Shown here: piece by piece, positions 48,366 through 58,657 of the stretch
Numbering within the stretch: position 1 is the first letter of the stretch
Layout of the letters: every line of letters starts with the position of its first letter
Source: Eubacterium plexicaudatum ASF492
GTDB lineage: Bacteria > Bacillota > Clostridia > Lachnospirales > Lachnospiraceae
Length of the DNA: 64,000 nucleotides
Assembly (NCBI RefSeq): GCF_000364225.2
Contig: NZ_AQFT02000001.1
Location: 1,178,001 to 1,242,000, forward strand
Direction: 5' to 3'
The notes under the pieces: model-generated
The model's database searches: none
What the model was told of the DNA's origin: nothing
What the model saw: only the letters and a program-made list of their open reading frames with translations
Translations under genes and position numbers: made by a program

Positions 48366-49382
48366 ATGGCAATTTTGGTAACAGGCGGTGCGGGGTATAT
48401 CGGCAGTCACACATGTGTGGAGCTGTTAAATGCAGGTTATGAAGTCGTTGTTTTGGATAATCTGAGCAATGCCAGTGAAAAATCTCTGGACAGAGTCAGA
48501 CAGATTACCGGAAAAGAGCTTAAGTTTTACAAAGGGGATATTTTAGACCGCGAAATATTAAACAAGCTGTTTGCGGAAAATAAAATTGACAGCTGTATTC
48601 ACTTTGCAGGACTTAAAGCAGTCGGCGAGTCGGTGCAGAAACCATGGGAATATTATAACAACAATATTTCCGGTACGCTTACTCTTGTAGATGTAATGCG
48701 GGAAAACGGATGCAAAAGCATTATTTTTTCATCTTCGGCTACCGTATACGGCAATCCGGCACAGATTCCGATTACCGAGGAATGTCCGAAAGGAGAGTGT
48801 ACAAATCCATATGGATGGACAAAATCCATGCTGGAGCAGGTGCTGACCGATATTCAGAAGGCAGATCCGGAGTGGAACGTTATTTTACTGCGCTACTTTA
48901 ATCCGATCGGCGCGCATAAGAGCGGCCTGATGGGCGAAAATCCAAACGGTATTCCAAACAACTTAATGCCTTATATTACACAGGTAGCGGTTGGAAAATT
49001 AAAAGAGCTGGGTGTATTCGGAGATGATTACGATACGCCGGACGGCACAGGCGTAAGAGACTACATTCACGTTGTAGACCTTGCGGTAGGGCACGTAAAA
49101 GCGTTAAAGAAGATTGAAGAAAATGCCGGTCTTTGCATTTACAACCTTGGAACCGGGCATGGATACAGCGTGCTGGATATTGTGAAAAATTTTGAAAAAG
49201 CAAACGATGTGAAAATTCCTTATACGATCAAGCCGCGTCGTGCAGGCGATATTGCAACCTGCTATTCCAATGCGGACAAGGCGGAGCGCGAACTTGGCTG
49301 GAAGGCAGAAAACGGAATTCTGGAAATGTGTGCGGATTCCTGGAGATGGCAGAAAAATAATCCGAACGGATATGAAGATTAA
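48366..49382 (+). CDS. galE: UDP-glucose 4-epimerase
   Basis: 338 residues, short-chain dehydrogenase fold. NAD site [21 protein letters not shown], catalytic Ser/Tyr in [11 protein letters not shown] and [13 protein letters not shown] (YxxxK), plus [13 protein letters not shown] and [14 protein letters not shown]. It interconverts UDP-glucose and UDP-galactose for galactose use and surface sugars. AGAGGAG upstream. Monocistronic with a hairpin following. Confidence 0.96.
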   Translation: MAILVTGGAGYIGSHTCVELLNAGYEVVVLDNLSNASEKSLDRVRQITGKELKFYKGDILDREILNKLFAENKIDSCIHFAGLKAVGESVQKPWEYYNNNISGTLTLVDVMRENGCKSIIFSSSATVYGNPAQIPITEECPKGECTNPYGWTKSMLEQVLTDIQKADPEWNVILLRYFNPIGAHKSGLMGENPNGIPNNLMPYITQVAVGKLKELGVFGDDYDTPDGTGVRDYIHVVDLAVGHVKALKKIEENAGLCIYNLGTGHGYSVLDIVKNFEKANDVKIPYTIKPRRAGDIATCYSNADKAERELGWKAENGILEMCADSWRWQKNNPNGYED

Positions 49383-49403
49383 CAGCTGACAGGCAAAACG
49401 TAT

Positions 49404-49454
49404 GGTCTGTGCAGCGGATCCTTGAAAGAGGCTCTGCCGCACAGACCTGTTTTG
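49404..49454 (+). terminator. Hairpin terminator after galE
   Basis: GGTCTGTGC/GCGG pairs with CCGC/ACAGACC around a loop of about 19 bases, followed by TGTTTTG. Confidence 0.65.
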
Positions 49455-49482
49455 ATTGCTTTTTACCGTTTTTAGAAAGCAA

Positions 49483-49517
49483 ATGCCGGAAATGCTGAAT
49501 TTCAACATTTCCGGCAT
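49483..49517 (-). terminator. Terminator of tRNA-Glu
   Basis: Perfect 12-base arms ATGCCGGAAATG and CATTTCCGGCAT. On the minus strand, just after the tRNA 3' end, it is followed by TTTGCTTTCT. Confidence 0.75.
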
Positions 49518-49522
49518 GATAA

Positions 49523-49594
49523 CAGTCCGTACGGGAATCGAACCCGTGTTTCCGCCGTGAGAGGGCGGCGTCTTGACCGCTTGACCAACGGACC
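49523..49594 (-). tRNA. tRNA-Glu (anticodon CTC)
   Basis: Cloverleaf reads on the minus strand: acceptor GGTCCGT with ACGGACT (G-U closing pair), anticodon stem CCGCC/GGCGG around loop CTCTCAC with anticodon CTC, and T arm CGGG-TTCGATT-CCCG. The 3' CCA is not encoded. The anticodon loop has U33 and A37 as expected. It stands alone between galE and the rimP promoter region. Confidence 0.95.
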
Positions 49595-49703
49595 ATGACC
49601 ATAAGTATAGTATCACAGCGTTATAGAAAATGCAAGTGTTTTTTACAATTTTTTTCAAAAATTTTTTTCAGACAATAATCGCGGATAAATTTTCCGTAAA
49701 CAC

Positions 49704-49732
49704 TTGCATTTTACAAGTGAAAGTGCTATTTT
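49704..49732 (+). promoter_or_regulatory. Sigma-A promoter of the rimP-nusA-infB operon
   Basis: TTGCAT at 49704, 17-base spacer, TATTTT at 49727-49732. A CACTTG/CAAGTG dyad overlaps the -35 region. Confidence 0.6.
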
Positions 49733-49763
49733 ATTAATTAAGGATAATAAAAGTAACTATTGA

Positions 49764-49791
49764 TTGAGAGTGGACCGCAATCCACTCTCAA
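49764..49791 (+). promoter_or_regulatory. rimP leader hairpin
   Basis: Perfect 11-base arms TTGAGAGTGGA and TCCACTCTCAA with a six-base loop and no T tract, about 30 bases after the promoter. It may protect or regulate the operon mRNA. The arm core GAGTGGA/TCCACTC also occurs in the infC leader. Confidence 0.6.
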
Positions 49792-49847
49792 TTCGCGTTG
49801 TACTGCAGTTGCAGCGTTTCACAGTGGCATACAAGGAGGTGTATGGA

Positions 49848-50315
49848 ATGTCAAGAAGAGAAGAATATGAACAGAAAACAGAAGAGCTGCTCTTACCGGT
49901 TCTGAGCAGACGTCATTTCGATCTGGTTGATGTGGAATATGTAAAAGAAGGAGCAACATGGTTTCTGCGCGCTTATATAGATAAGGAAGGCGGAATTACG
50001 GTAAATGACTGTGAAGATGTAGCCAGAGAAATGAATCCGATTCTGGATGAACTGGATTATATCGACGGTTCTTACACCTTTGAAGTAAGTTCGCCGGGAC
50101 TCGGCAGACCGCTGAAAAAGGAAAAGGATTATGTCAGAAATCTTGGAAAAGACATTGAGATCCGAACCTATCGTCCAATTCGGCATGAGAAAGAATTTTA
50201 CGGGACGTTACAGTCCTATGATGACAGTACCGTAACGATCGTTACGGAGGACGATGTGGAACTTTCCTTTGCAAAAAGTGATATTGCTCTGATTCGTCAG
50301 GCACTGGATTTTTGA
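49848..50315 (+). CDS. rimP: Ribosome maturation factor RimP
   Basis: 155 residues from ATG 49848 with AAGGAGGTG 6 bases upstream. Pattern LVDVEYVKEGATWFLRAYIDKEGGI, DCEDVAREMNPIL and YTFEVSSPGLGRPLKK is diagnostic. It helps mature the 30S subunit. First gene of the rimP-nusA-rnpM-ylxQ-infB operon. Confidence 0.96.
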   Translation: MSRREEYEQKTEELLLPVLSRRHFDLVDVEYVKEGATWFLRAYIDKEGGITVNDCEDVAREMNPILDELDYIDGSYTFEVSSPGLGRPLKKEKDYVRNLGKDIEIRTYRPIRHEKEFYGTLQSYDDSTVTIVTEDDVELSFAKSDIALIRQALDF

Positions 50316-50350
50316 GTGCGGCAGTACACATAGATTAGGAGGATCGAAAA

Positions 50351-51718
50351 ATGAACAACGAATTGTTAGAAGCATTGAATATATTGGAAAAAGAAAAAAA
50401 CATCAGCAAAGATATACTGCTTGAAGCGATCGAAACATCTCTGGTGACCGCGTGTAAAAACCATTTCGGCAAATCCGAGAATGTAAAAGTAGATATGAAT
50501 CCGGAAACGTGTGAATATCATGTGTTTCAGGGAAAGACCGTTGTGGAAACGGTAGAAGATCCGGTTATGGAGATCAGTCTTTCCAATGCAAAGATGATCA
50601 ACAGCAGGTATGAGCTTGGTGATATGGTAAATATTGAGATAAAATCCAAGGAGTTTGGCCGTATCGCAACGCAAAATGCCAAAAACGTTATTTTACAGAA
50701 AATACGTGAGGAAGAGCGCAAGATTCTTTGCGATGAGTATTACAGCAAAGAAAAAGATATTGTAACCGGTATCGTACAGAGGTATATGGGCAGAAATGTC
50801 AGCATCAATCTTGGAAAAGTAGATGCGGTTTTAACGGAGAACGAGCAGGTAAGGGGAGAAGTTTTTCAGCCTACCGAACGTATTAAGCTGTATATACTGG
50901 AAGTTAAATCTACTTCCAAAGGACCAAAAATACTTGTCTCCAGAACACATCCGGAACTGGTCAGACGGTTATTTGAATCCGAAGTGACGGAAGTAAAAAG
51001 CGGCATTGTGGAAATTAAAAGTATAGCCAGAGAAGCAGGGAGCCGTACAAAGATTGCGGTACATTCCAATGATCCAAACGTAGATGCGGTAGGCGCCTGC
51101 GTCGGTATGAACGGGGCGAGAGTGAACGCAATCGTAAACGAGCTGCGTGGGGAAAAGATTGATATTATCACATGGAATGATAATCCTGCCATGTTGATTG
51201 AAAATGCACTAAGCCCTGCAAAAGTCATTTCCGTTATCGCAGATGCGGAAGAAAAGAGCGCTAAGGTTGTAGTACCGGATTATCAGCTGTCGCTCGCAAT
51301 CGGCAAAGAAGGACAAAACGCAAGGCTTGCCGCGCGTCTGACCGGATTTAAGATAGATATTAAGAGCGAAACGCAGGCCAGAGAAGCCGGAGATTTTCTG
51401 GATTATGAGAACGATTATGAAGATGCGGATGAGCTTGAGCCGGAAGAGTATATGATGGAAGAAAGCGCCGACGATTATGATTCGCATGACGCGGAAGCAG
51501 ACAGCGACTATGATGCGTATGAAGCAGAAGCAGACGGCGACTATGATAATAAAAACGACGCGGAAGCATATAGCGAGTATGATAATGAAAACGACGCGGA
51601 AGCAGACAGCGAGTATGATAATGAAAACAACGCGGAAGCAGACAGCGACTATGATCGGAATGATGCGCAGGCCGACGACGCATATGATACGGGTAAAGAA
51701 GGTGCGGATGCCGAGTGA
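50351..51718 (+). CDS. nusA: Transcription termination/antitermination factor NusA with acidic repeat tail
   Basis: 455 residues. RNA-polymerase-binding N-domain (1-125), S1 domain, then KH1 and KH2 (AVGACVGMNGARVNAIVNEL, LSLAIGKEGQNARLAARLTG). Normal Firmicutes NusA ends around residue 350. Here about 100 extra residues are almost all acidic, Tyr and Asn, made of a repeated YDNENDAEADSE-type unit. This tail could mimic the acidic repeats of E. coli NusA, but no family similarity is visible. GTG of rnpM overlaps the stop. Confidence 0.95.
   Translation: MNNELLEALNILEKEKNISKDILLEAIETSLVTACKNHFGKSENVKVDMNPETCEYHVFQGKTVVETVEDPVMEISLSNAKMINSRYELGDMVNIEIKSKEFGRIATQNAKNVILQKIREEERKILCDEYYSKEKDIVTGIVQRYMGRNVSINLGKVDAVLTENEQVRGEVFQPTERIKLYILEVKSTSKGPKILVSRTHPELVRRLFESEVTEVKSGIVEIKSIAREAGSRTKIAVHSNDPNVDAVGACVGMNGARVNAIVNELRGEKIDIITWNDNPAMLIENALSPAKVISVIADAEEKSAKVVVPDYQLSLAIGKEGQNARLAARLTGFKIDIKSETQAREAGDFLDYENDYEDADELEPEEYMMEESADDYDSHDAEADSDYDAYEAEADGDYDNKNDAEAYSEYDNENDAEADSEYDNENNAEADSDYDRNDAQADDAYDTGKEGADAE
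51487..51660 (+). repeat. 36-base tandem repeats coding the NusA tail
   Basis: Three clear copies (51542-51577, 51578-51613, 51614-51649) differ by a few bases. Looser copies precede them. Unit length is a multiple of three, so expansion keeps frame. Confidence 0.85.
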
Positions 51719-51990
51719 AAGCGAAAAAAATTCCTTCCCGAATCTGTGTAGGATGCAGGGAACCGAAAGAAAAACGGAGCATGGTACGTGTCGTAAAGAC
51801 GGCAGAGAATAACGTTTGCCTGGATGAAACGGGAAAAATGAACGGCAGAGGCGCTTATATCTGCAAAAATACGGAATGTCTCCTGCGTGCACTGCAGTCA
51901 AAGGGACTGGAACGTTCTTTGAAAACGAACATTCCGGAAGAAGTCATTCATAAATTAAAAGAGGAGATGAGTGCGGTTGAGGCCAGATAA
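51715..51990 (+). CDS. rnpM: RNase P modulator RnpM (YlxR)
   Basis: 91 residues, GTG start overlapping the nusA stop by 4 bases. Pattern PSRICVGCREPKEKRSMVRV and GRGAYICKNTECLLRAL is the YlxR/DUF448 RNA-binding fold. In B. subtilis the homologue binds the RNase P RNA and inhibits it. Always between nusA and ylxQ or infB. Confidence 0.93.
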   Translation: MKAKKIPSRICVGCREPKEKRSMVRVVKTAENNVCLDETGKMNGRGAYICKNTECLLRALQSKGLERSLKTNIPEEVIHKLKEEMSAVEAR

Positions 51991-52312
51991 GGTATTGTCA
52001 ATGATTGGAATAGCAGCCAGGGCAGGGAGTATTGCAAGTGGAGAGTTTTCAACGGAAAAAGCTGTGAAAGGCGGCAAAGCCTGTTTGGTCATTCTTGCAA
52101 AAGATGCGTCACAGAATACGAGAAAGCATTTTTCGGATATGTGCGGGTATCGGCACATACCACTTTATGAATATGCGGATAAAAAACAGCTTGGCAATTG
52201 CATCGGTAAGGAATGCCGGGCTTCGATGGCAGTGACAGATCAAAATCTGGCGGGAGCAATTGTTAAAAAGTTAACGGAAACAGAACAACTGAATAATGGA
52301 GGTAATAGATAG
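51971..52312 (+). CDS. ylxQ: L7Ae-family RNA-binding protein YlxQ
   Basis: 113 residues, GTG start, overlapping rnpM by 20 bases with its ribosome site inside that gene. Pattern VLSMIGIAARAGSIASGEFS and KACLVILAKDASQNT is the L7Ae/L30e fold that binds kink-turn RNA. Its exact cellular role is not settled. Confidence 0.88.
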   Translation: MRLRPDKVLSMIGIAARAGSIASGEFSTEKAVKGGKACLVILAKDASQNTRKHFSDMCGYRHIPLYEYADKKQLGNCIGKECRASMAVTDQNLAGAIVKKLTETEQLNNGGNR

Positions 52313-52315
52313 CAT

Positions 52316-55249
52316 ATGGCAAAACAGAAAATACATGAACTTGCAAAAGAGCTTAAGATAGCAAGCAAGGTAATCGTAGATTATATGAATAAGAAGACAA
52401 AGGATAAAGAGAAAAAATATACTTCTTCCAATGCACTGGAAGCAGAGGAAGCGGCTGATATCAAAGCGAACCTGGAAATGCTTGTAAAAGCTGACGGTGC
52501 GTTAAAAGAATCGTCCCAACAGGCGCCGAAACAGGCGAAACAGCCGGAAGCAAAGACTGCGGCCAAAGAAAAAGAAGGAGAAGCACGGCCAAAGAAAAAG
52601 GCAAGTATTACGGCCGTATTTAACGCACAGTACAGCAAACAAAACCGCAGGTCCAATTCCAACAGGAACGGCAATAACAACAAGTCTTCGAACGAACGTA
52701 CGGATCGAACAAACAGAGAACGTGGGCCAAGAACGGTAAAACCGGCAGAAAAACCACATATTCCAATTCGTCCGAATGCGGACAGACCAAACTATGACCG
52801 GGCGTCCGCACATGTGCCGGACGATGAGATCATAAAACCGGCACCTGCAAAGGCAGAAAAACCGGAACATTTGGAAAGTCCGCAGCGCAGCGAACAGGCG
52901 GAGCGCAGTGAACGCACGGAACGTATGGATAGAAACGACAGAAATGACAGAAACGACAGAAATGACAGAAGCGATCGAAATGACAGGGGAAATGCAGGCG
53001 GACGTTCGCAGCAGCCACGTACGCAGGCGGACCGCGGAGTACGTGCCGCAGGTATCCGGAAAACGCAGGGCGGCGGACCGCGTGCAAATGGTGCAAACGG
53101 CAGACCGGAGCGCGTCCAGAATGACAGAGGTGGAAAAAATGCGGGATTTGAGCAAAAAGGTGAGAAAAATCATTCGAATAATCGAGCGAATTCCGGTAAT
53201 AATTATGGTGATAAAAACGGCGGCAGAGTCGGTCAAAATCGCCAGAAGGAATTTAAAGGCAAATTAGATCAGAATGCGAACCGCTTCCATAAAGATCCGG
53301 TGAAAACCTCGGCGGAAGAAATACAAAAGGAAAGCCGCGACAGCAGAAGCCGTGATAATAACCGCAAGAAAAACAGCAAAGAATACGATAAGCTGGGCGG
53401 CAAGAAGCAGGAACGCTATATTAACCTGGAAAAGACGAGCGGACATAAGAAGAAAAACCAGACGCCGGTTCAGCCTGCGCCGAAGGAAGAAGAAGTGATT
53501 CGTTCCATTACACTTCCGGAACACATGACGATCCGGGAACTGGCAGATAAGATGAAAGTACAGCCGTCTGTCATTGTGAAAAAACTGTTCTTAAAAGGCA
53601 CCATGGTAACGGTGAATCAGGAAATAGACTATGAACATGCGGAAGAAATCGCACTTGAGTTTAACTGCATTGCGGAACCGGAAGAAAAGATAGACGTGAT
53701 CGCAGAACTGTTAAAAGAAGAAGCGGAAGATGAGAGCAAGATGGTATCCCGTCCGCCGGTAGTCTGTGTTATGGGGCATGTTGACCACGGTAAAACATCG
53801 CTGCTGGATGCGATTCGCCATACCAGAGTAACGGATAAAGAAGCCGGAGGCATTACACAGGCAATCGGTGCTTATATGGTAAAATGCAACGGAGAAAATA
53901 TTACCTTTTTAGATACGCCGGGACATGAAGCGTTTACCGCAATGCGTATGCGTGGAGCAAATTCAACGGATATTGCAATTTTGGTTGTTGCAGCGGACGA
54001 CGGCGTTATGCCGCAGACGGTAGAAGCGATCAATCATGCAAAAGCAGCCGGTATTGAGATTATCGTTGCCGTCAATAAGATAGATAAGCCAAATGCAAAT
54101 ATTGACCGTGTAAAACAGGAGCTGTCCGAACATGAACTGGTTCCGGAAGACTGGGGCGGAAGTACGATTTTTGTACCGGTATCGGCGCATACAAAAGAAG
54201 GAATCGAGCAGCTGCTGGAAATGATTCTGCTGACGGCGGAAGTGCTGGAGTTAAAGGCAAATCCAAAACGAAACGCCCGTGGCGTCGTAATCGAAGCAAA
54301 GCTGGATAAAGGGCGCGGAGCAGTGGCTACGGTTCTTGTACAAAAAGGTACGTTAAAAGTCGGGCAGCCGGTTGCGTGCGGCAGCAGTTACGGAAAAGTA
54401 AGAGCAATGATCGACGACAAAGGCCGCAACGTAAAAGACGCAAAACCATCCATGCCGGTGGAAATCCTTGGCTTAAGCAGTGTGCCGGATGCAGGCGAGA
54501 CGTTTGTCGTATGTGAATCGGAAAAGGAAGCCAGAAATTTTGCGGAAACGTATATTTCCGAAAGCAAGGAAAAGCTTTTGGAAGAGACAAGATCACGCAT
54601 GTCACTGGACGATCTGTTTCCTCAGATTCAGTCTGGCAATGTAAAAGAACTGAATATTATCGTAAAGGCAGACGTACAGGGTTCCGTGGAGGCAGTCAAG
54701 CAGAGTCTGCAGAAACTGTCCAACGAAGAAGTCGTTGTCAAGATTATTCACGGTGGTGTCGGTTCCGTGAACGAGTCAGATGTAAATCTGGCATCCGCCT
54801 CCAATGCGATTATTATCGGCTTTAACGTGCGTCCGGATCCGGTAGCAAAAGCAACGGCCGAACGGGAAGGTGTGGACATTCGTCTGTATAAGGTTATTTA
54901 CAGTGCCATTGAGGATGTATCTGCCGCTATGAAAGGAATGCTGGATCCGATCTTTGAAGAAAAAATACTCGGGCATGCGGAAGTACGGCAGATTTTCAAG
55001 GCGTCAGGCGTCGGCAATATTGCAGGTTCCTATATTCAGGACGGTATTTTTGAAAGAGGCTGCAAGTGCAGAATTACGAGAGAAGGCGAACAGATCTTTG
55101 ACGGCGCGCTCGCTTCGTTAAAGCGGTTTAAAGATGATGTAAAAGAAGTTAAGACCGGCTTTGAATGCGGACTCGTATTTGAAGGTTTTAACGATATTGC
55201 AGAATTTGACCAGATAGAGGCATATAAGATGGTGGAAGTGCCTCGTTAA
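52316..55249 (+). CDS. infB: Translation initiation factor IF-2
   Basis: 977 residues. N-terminal IF2_N motif ([20 protein letters not shown]), then a long disordered basic and acidic region (about 50-390) with NDR repeats. A second IF2_N module follows ([22 protein letters not shown]). The GTPase domain has G1 GHVDHGKTS near residue 486, G3 DTPGHEAF and G4 NKID, with C-terminal tRNA-binding domains to residue 977. It places initiator tRNA on the 30S subunit. Confidence 0.97.
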   Translation: MAKQKIHELAKELKIASKVIVDYMNKKTKDKEKKYTSSNALEAEEAADIKANLEMLVKADGALKESSQQAPKQAKQPEAKTAAKEKEGEARPKKKASITAVFNAQYSKQNRRSNSNRNGNNNKSSNERTDRTNRERGPRTVKPAEKPHIPIRPNADRPNYDRASAHVPDDEIIKPAPAKAEKPEHLESPQRSEQAERSERTERMDRNDRNDRNDRNDRSDRNDRGNAGGRSQQPRTQADRGVRAAGIRKTQGGGPRANGANGRPERVQNDRGGKNAGFEQKGEKNHSNNRANSGNNYGDKNGGRVGQNRQKEFKGKLDQNANRFHKDPVKTSAEEIQKESRDSRSRDNNRKKNSKEYDKLGGKKQERYINLEKTSGHKKKNQTPVQPAPKEEEVIRSITLPEHMTIRELADKMKVQPSVIVKKLFLKGTMVTVNQEIDYEHAEEIALEFNCIAEPEEKIDVIAELLKEEAEDESKMVSRPPVVCVMGHVDHGKTSLLDAIRHTRVTDKEAGGITQAIGAYMVKCNGENITFLDTPGHEAFTAMRMRGANSTDIAILVVAADDGVMPQTVEAINHAKAAGIEIIVAVNKIDKPNANIDRVKQELSEHELVPEDWGGSTIFVPVSAHTKEGIEQLLEMILLTAEVLELKANPKRNARGVVIEAKLDKGRGAVATVLVQKGTLKVGQPVACGSSYGKVRAMIDDKGRNVKDAKPSMPVEILGLSSVPDAGETFVVCESEKEARNFAETYISESKEKLLEETRSRMSLDDLFPQIQSGNVKELNIIVKADVQGSVEAVKQSLQKLSNEEVVVKIIHGGVGSVNESDVNLASASNAIIIGFNVRPDPVAKATAEREGVDIRLYKVIYSAIEDVSAAMKGMLDPIFEEKILGHAEVRQIFKASGVGNIAGSYIQDGIFERGCKCRITREGEQIFDGALASLKRFKDDVKEVKTGFECGLVFEGFNDIAEFDQIEAYKMVEVPR
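52928..52990 (+). repeat. 9-base tandem repeat inside infB
   Basis: Six or seven degenerate copies coding NDR (one SDR), in the disordered linker. In frame, so copy-number change would be tolerated. Confidence 0.75.
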
Positions 55250-55312
55250 ATCTTCTGCAGCAGTGTCGGCTGAAAGAAGCTGCTGCGGACTTTCATTATA
55301 AAAGGTGTGAAA

Positions 55313-55747
55313 ATGAGAAAAAACAGCATAAAAAATACACGCATCAATGAAGAAGTACTCAGAAGACTGAGCGAGATTATCCGCGGCAGTATCAAAGACC
55401 CGCGGATTCATCCGATGACCAGCATTGTTTCTGTGGAAGTCGCACCGGATTTAAAGACATGTAAAGCATATGTCAGTGTGCTGGGCGACGAGCAGGCGCA
55501 AAAAGACACACTGGAGGGATTAAAAAGCGCGGAAGGTTATATCCGCCGCAGCCTTGCACAAAGCGCGAATCTGCGTCATACACCGCAGATCCGGTTTATT
55601 ATGGACCAGTCGATTGCATACGGCGTAACGATGTCCCACATGATCGACCGGATCAACCGGAAGACGGATGAGGAAAATCTGCCTGAGCCGGAAGTAGAAT
55701 ATGAACCGGAACATGACGGGGAAGAAGAGGAAGACGGCAGGCCATGA
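55313..55747 (+). CDS. rbfA: Ribosome-binding factor A
   Basis: 144 residues from ATG 55313 (AAAGGTG upstream). RbfA fold: RINEEVLRRLSEIIRGSIKDP, SIVSVEVAPDLKTCKAYVSV, RHTPQIRFIMDQSIAYG. It helps 16S rRNA 5' end maturation. The acidic tail (EPEVEYEPEHDGEEEE) is a lineage feature. Overlaps nrnA by 4 bases. Confidence 0.95.
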   Translation: MRKNSIKNTRINEEVLRRLSEIIRGSIKDPRIHPMTSIVSVEVAPDLKTCKAYVSVLGDEQAQKDTLEGLKSAEGYIRRSLAQSANLRHTPQIRFIMDQSIAYGVTMSHMIDRINRKTDEENLPEPEVEYEPEHDGEEEEDGRP

Positions 55748-56727
55748 ACAGTTTGAAAGAACAGCTGGCCGGTGTGGGCAGCGTAGCGATAGCAGGACAT
55801 GTAAAACCAGACGGGGATTGTATCGGTTCCTGTCTGGCTGTTTACAATTATATAAAGGAATATGATCCGCACATACGGGCAAAAGTATATCTGGAACCGA
55901 TTCCCAATATATTTAAATTTTTACCGCGTGCGGACGAGATTGTAAGCGAACCGGACGATACCGTGCGGTTTGATTTAATGATTGTACAGGACTGCGGGGA
56001 TGCACAAAGGCTCGGAAGGGCCGGTGCACTGCTGAAAAATGCCCGGCGTGTCATCTGTATTGACCACCATATCAGCAATGCCGGCTTTGGTGACGACAGT
56101 TATATTTTTCCAAAGGCCAGCTCTACGTCGGAGCTGATTTTTGAATTGATCGAAAAAGAAAAGATTACAAAGCAGATTGCGGAATGTATTTATACAGGCA
56201 TTATTCATGATACCGGTTTGTTTCAGTATTCGTGCACATCGCCGAAGACAATGCGTATTGCGGCGTTTTTAATGGAACAGGGGATTGACTTTACCGCAAT
56301 TGTGGACAGGACGTATGTGCAAAAAACATTTGAGCAGAACCAGATTCTGGCAAGGGCGATTCAAAAAAGCAGGCTGCATCTGAATGGAGCCTGTATTTCT
56401 TCGATTGTGACCAAAGAAGATATGCAGGAATTTCACGTATTGCCAAAGCATCTGGAAGGCATTGTGTCCCAGCTGCGCGCTACAAAAGATGTGCAGGCCG
56501 CAGTGTTTTTTTACCCGAAAGATGTGCAGGAAGGATGTGACCCGGAATATAAGATCAGTTTTCGTTCCGGTTCGGATGCCATTAACGTGGCAAAAATAGC
56601 CATGCACTATGGAGGAGGCGGCCATATCCGTGCGGCCGGGGCTTCTACCGGACTGGAACCACAGGTCTGCCTGGATCAGATTTTAGAGTTGATCGCACAG
56701 CAAATGAGTCATGCCATTCATGCATAG
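55744..56727 (+). CDS. nrnA: Bifunctional oligoribonuclease/PAP phosphatase NrnA
   Basis: 327 residues, DHH superfamily: IAGHVKPDGDCIGSCLA, VQDCGDAQR, CIDHHISN and C-terminal MHYGGGGHIRAAG (DHHA1). NrnA degrades short RNAs left by RNase J and other nucleases and dephosphorylates pAp. Gene order rbfA-nrnA-truB-ribF is standard for Firmicutes. Confidence 0.93.
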   Translation: MNSLKEQLAGVGSVAIAGHVKPDGDCIGSCLAVYNYIKEYDPHIRAKVYLEPIPNIFKFLPRADEIVSEPDDTVRFDLMIVQDCGDAQRLGRAGALLKNARRVICIDHHISNAGFGDDSYIFPKASSTSELIFELIEKEKITKQIAECIYTGIIHDTGLFQYSCTSPKTMRIAAFLMEQGIDFTAIVDRTYVQKTFEQNQILARAIQKSRLHLNGACISSIVTKEDMQEFHVLPKHLEGIVSQLRATKDVQAAVFFYPKDVQEGCDPEYKISFRSGSDAINVAKIAMHYGGGGHIRAAGASTGLEPQVCLDQILELIAQQMSHAIHA

Positions 56728-56744
56728 GAAACGGAGTATCGTTT

Positions 56745-57688
56745 ATGAACGGAATGATAAATGTATATAAAGAAAAGGTTATACGTCACATGATGTTGTT
56801 GCAAAACTACGCGGCATCTGCCGGCAGAAAAAAATCGGACATACGGGAACACTCGATCCGGATGCGGAAGGCGTGCTGCCGGTATGTCTGGGAACGGCAA
56901 CAAAGGTCTGTGAACTGCTGACAGAGAAAGATAAAGTATATGAGGCCGTACTTTTGCTTGGAACGGAAACGGATACACAGGACGCCAGCGGAACGGTATT
57001 AAATCAAAAAGATGTGCGGCATACACCGCAGGAAATTCAAAATGTCATAACTTCTTTTATCGGAGATTATAGTCAGATTCCTCCGATGTATTCCGCATTG
57101 AAAGTGAATGGAAAAAAATTGTGTGATCTGGCAAGGGCAGGTGTGGAAGTAGAACGCAAGCCAAGGCAGGTTCGTATCGGTCACATCGAAATTCTGTGGA
57201 TGCGGCTGCCAAGAGTCGGACTGCGCATCCATTGCTCCAAAGGCACTTATATACGTACCCTTTGTCATGACATTGGGAAAAAGCTGGGATGCGGCGGCTG
57301 TATGGAAGAGCTGGTGCGCACAAAAGTCAGTATTTTTGAACGGGAGCATGCACTGACGCTGGCGCAGATTCAAAACCTGGCAGACGAAGGCCGGCTGCAA
57401 GAAATTCTGCTGCCGGTAGATCACCTGTTTTCGCAGTATCCGAAAGTACAGGTCAGGCCGGAATTTCAAACCATGCTGCGAAACGGCAACCGTCTGCCGA
57501 AGCATGCTTTCGAACCGGCTGTCCAAACGGGCCGGACGTACCGTGTTTATCTGGACACGTTGTTTTATGCACTGTATACGTCAGATGAAAAACGCGCGGA
57601 TTATAAGCCTGTAAAAATATTCGGCTCACAGCAGGTCCGAAAAAATCGGTCGACGGAATGGAACGGGGGAACGGGGCATGAGATATGA
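56745..57688 (+). CDS. truB: tRNA pseudouridine-55 synthase (apparent frameshift at residue 11)
   Basis: ATG 56745 with GGAG 8 bases upstream reads MNGMINVYKEK. One A must be restored in the run 56773-56776 to continue GYTSHDVVAKLRG and then KIGHTGTLDPDAEGVLPV. The catalytic Asp is in GTLDPDA (about residue 38). With it the product is 314 residues, normal for TruB, with the RNA-binding PUA-like end. Without it only an N-truncated frame from 56873 remains, lacking the active site. Confidence 0.9.
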
Positions 57689-58610
57689 AAAAGATTTTCT
57701 GCATTTGCAGCTTACGGAGCCGACGGTTCTGTCTCTCGGAAAATTTGACGGACTGCATCGCGGGCATGAGCTTTTGATGAAAGCCGTACTGGAAAAGACA
57801 AAAACCGGACTGAAAGCGGCCGTATTTACGTTTGATATTCCGCCGAACGGGACAGGGGCAATGCAGCAGGTAATTACGACAAATGAGGAAAAACAGCAGC
57901 TGTTTATGGAATGCGGCACAGACTATCTGATCGAGTGTCCGTTTACAAAAGAAATCATGCAGATGGAAGCGGAGCGATTTATTCAAGAAGTCGTAACGCG
58001 TCTTTGTGTGAAATGGATGGTTGTCGGCACGGATTTTCGATTCGGGCATCAACGCAGAGGAGACTTTCATATGCTGCAGGAGTATGCGAAGGCCTATGGC
58101 TATCAGGTGCAGGTTGTAAGCAAAATCAGGCACAACGGAAGAGATATCAGCAGTACCTATATCCGGGAAGCACTGGCAAACGGCCGGATCGAACTGGCCA
58201 ATGAACTGCTTGGATACCCTTATTTTATACAGGGGACGGTTATTCACGGCAACCGGGTAGGCCGCACGATCGGATTTCCGACGATTAATATCCTTCCACT
58301 TCCGCAAAAACTGCTTCCTCCGCTTGGGGTTTACCTGTCTGCCGTCCGGCTGGACGGAAAGCGGTATAAAGGAATAACAAACATCGGAAAAAAGCCAACC
58401 ATAGAGGGGTACAATCCGATTGGTGCAGAGACTTATATTTATGATTTTACCGGTGACGTTTATGATAAAACAGCAAAAATAGAGCTGCTGCATTTTGAAC
58501 GGCCGGAAGTGAAATTTGAAGGAATCGAACAGTTAAAAAGACAGCTGGAAAACGATATTGCGGCCGGAGCCGCATATTTTGCACGACATAGTCAGGTGGC
58601 TGGGGAGTGA
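57678..58610 (+). CDS. ribF: Bifunctional riboflavin kinase/FAD synthetase
   Basis: 310 residues, overlapping truB by 11 bases. The N-terminal adenylyltransferase has LSLGKFDGLHRGHELLM and DISSTYIREALANG; the C-terminal kinase has GTVIHGNRVGRTIGFPTINI and NIGKKPT. It turns riboflavin into FMN and FAD. Last gene of the operon. Confidence 0.95.
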   Translation: MRYEKDFLHLQLTEPTVLSLGKFDGLHRGHELLMKAVLEKTKTGLKAAVFTFDIPPNGTGAMQQVITTNEEKQQLFMECGTDYLIECPFTKEIMQMEAERFIQEVVTRLCVKWMVVGTDFRFGHQRRGDFHMLQEYAKAYGYQVQVVSKIRHNGRDISSTYIREALANGRIELANELLGYPYFIQGTVIHGNRVGRTIGFPTINILPLPQKLLPPLGVYLSAVRLDGKRYKGITNIGKKPTIEGYNPIGAETYIYDFTGDVYDKTAKIELLHFERPEVKFEGIEQLKRQLENDIAAGAAYFARHSQVAGE

Positions 58611-58657
58611 ACCGTATGGATTGACAACAGAATGGTTACAAAAATGTTACAACGCCG

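Noticed and set aside
51542..51649. 36-base direct repeats as a CRISPR array
   Set aside because: Repeats are adjacent with no spacers, in frame within nusA, and no cas genes are present.
51209..51901. Minus-strand frame opposite nusA with Val/Ile/Phe repeats
   Set aside because: It is the reverse complement of the acidic NusA repeats and has no independent support.
52502..53236. 244-codon minus-strand frame opposite the IF-2 linker
   Set aside because: Shadow of the repeat-rich Arg/Asp/Asn linker of infB.
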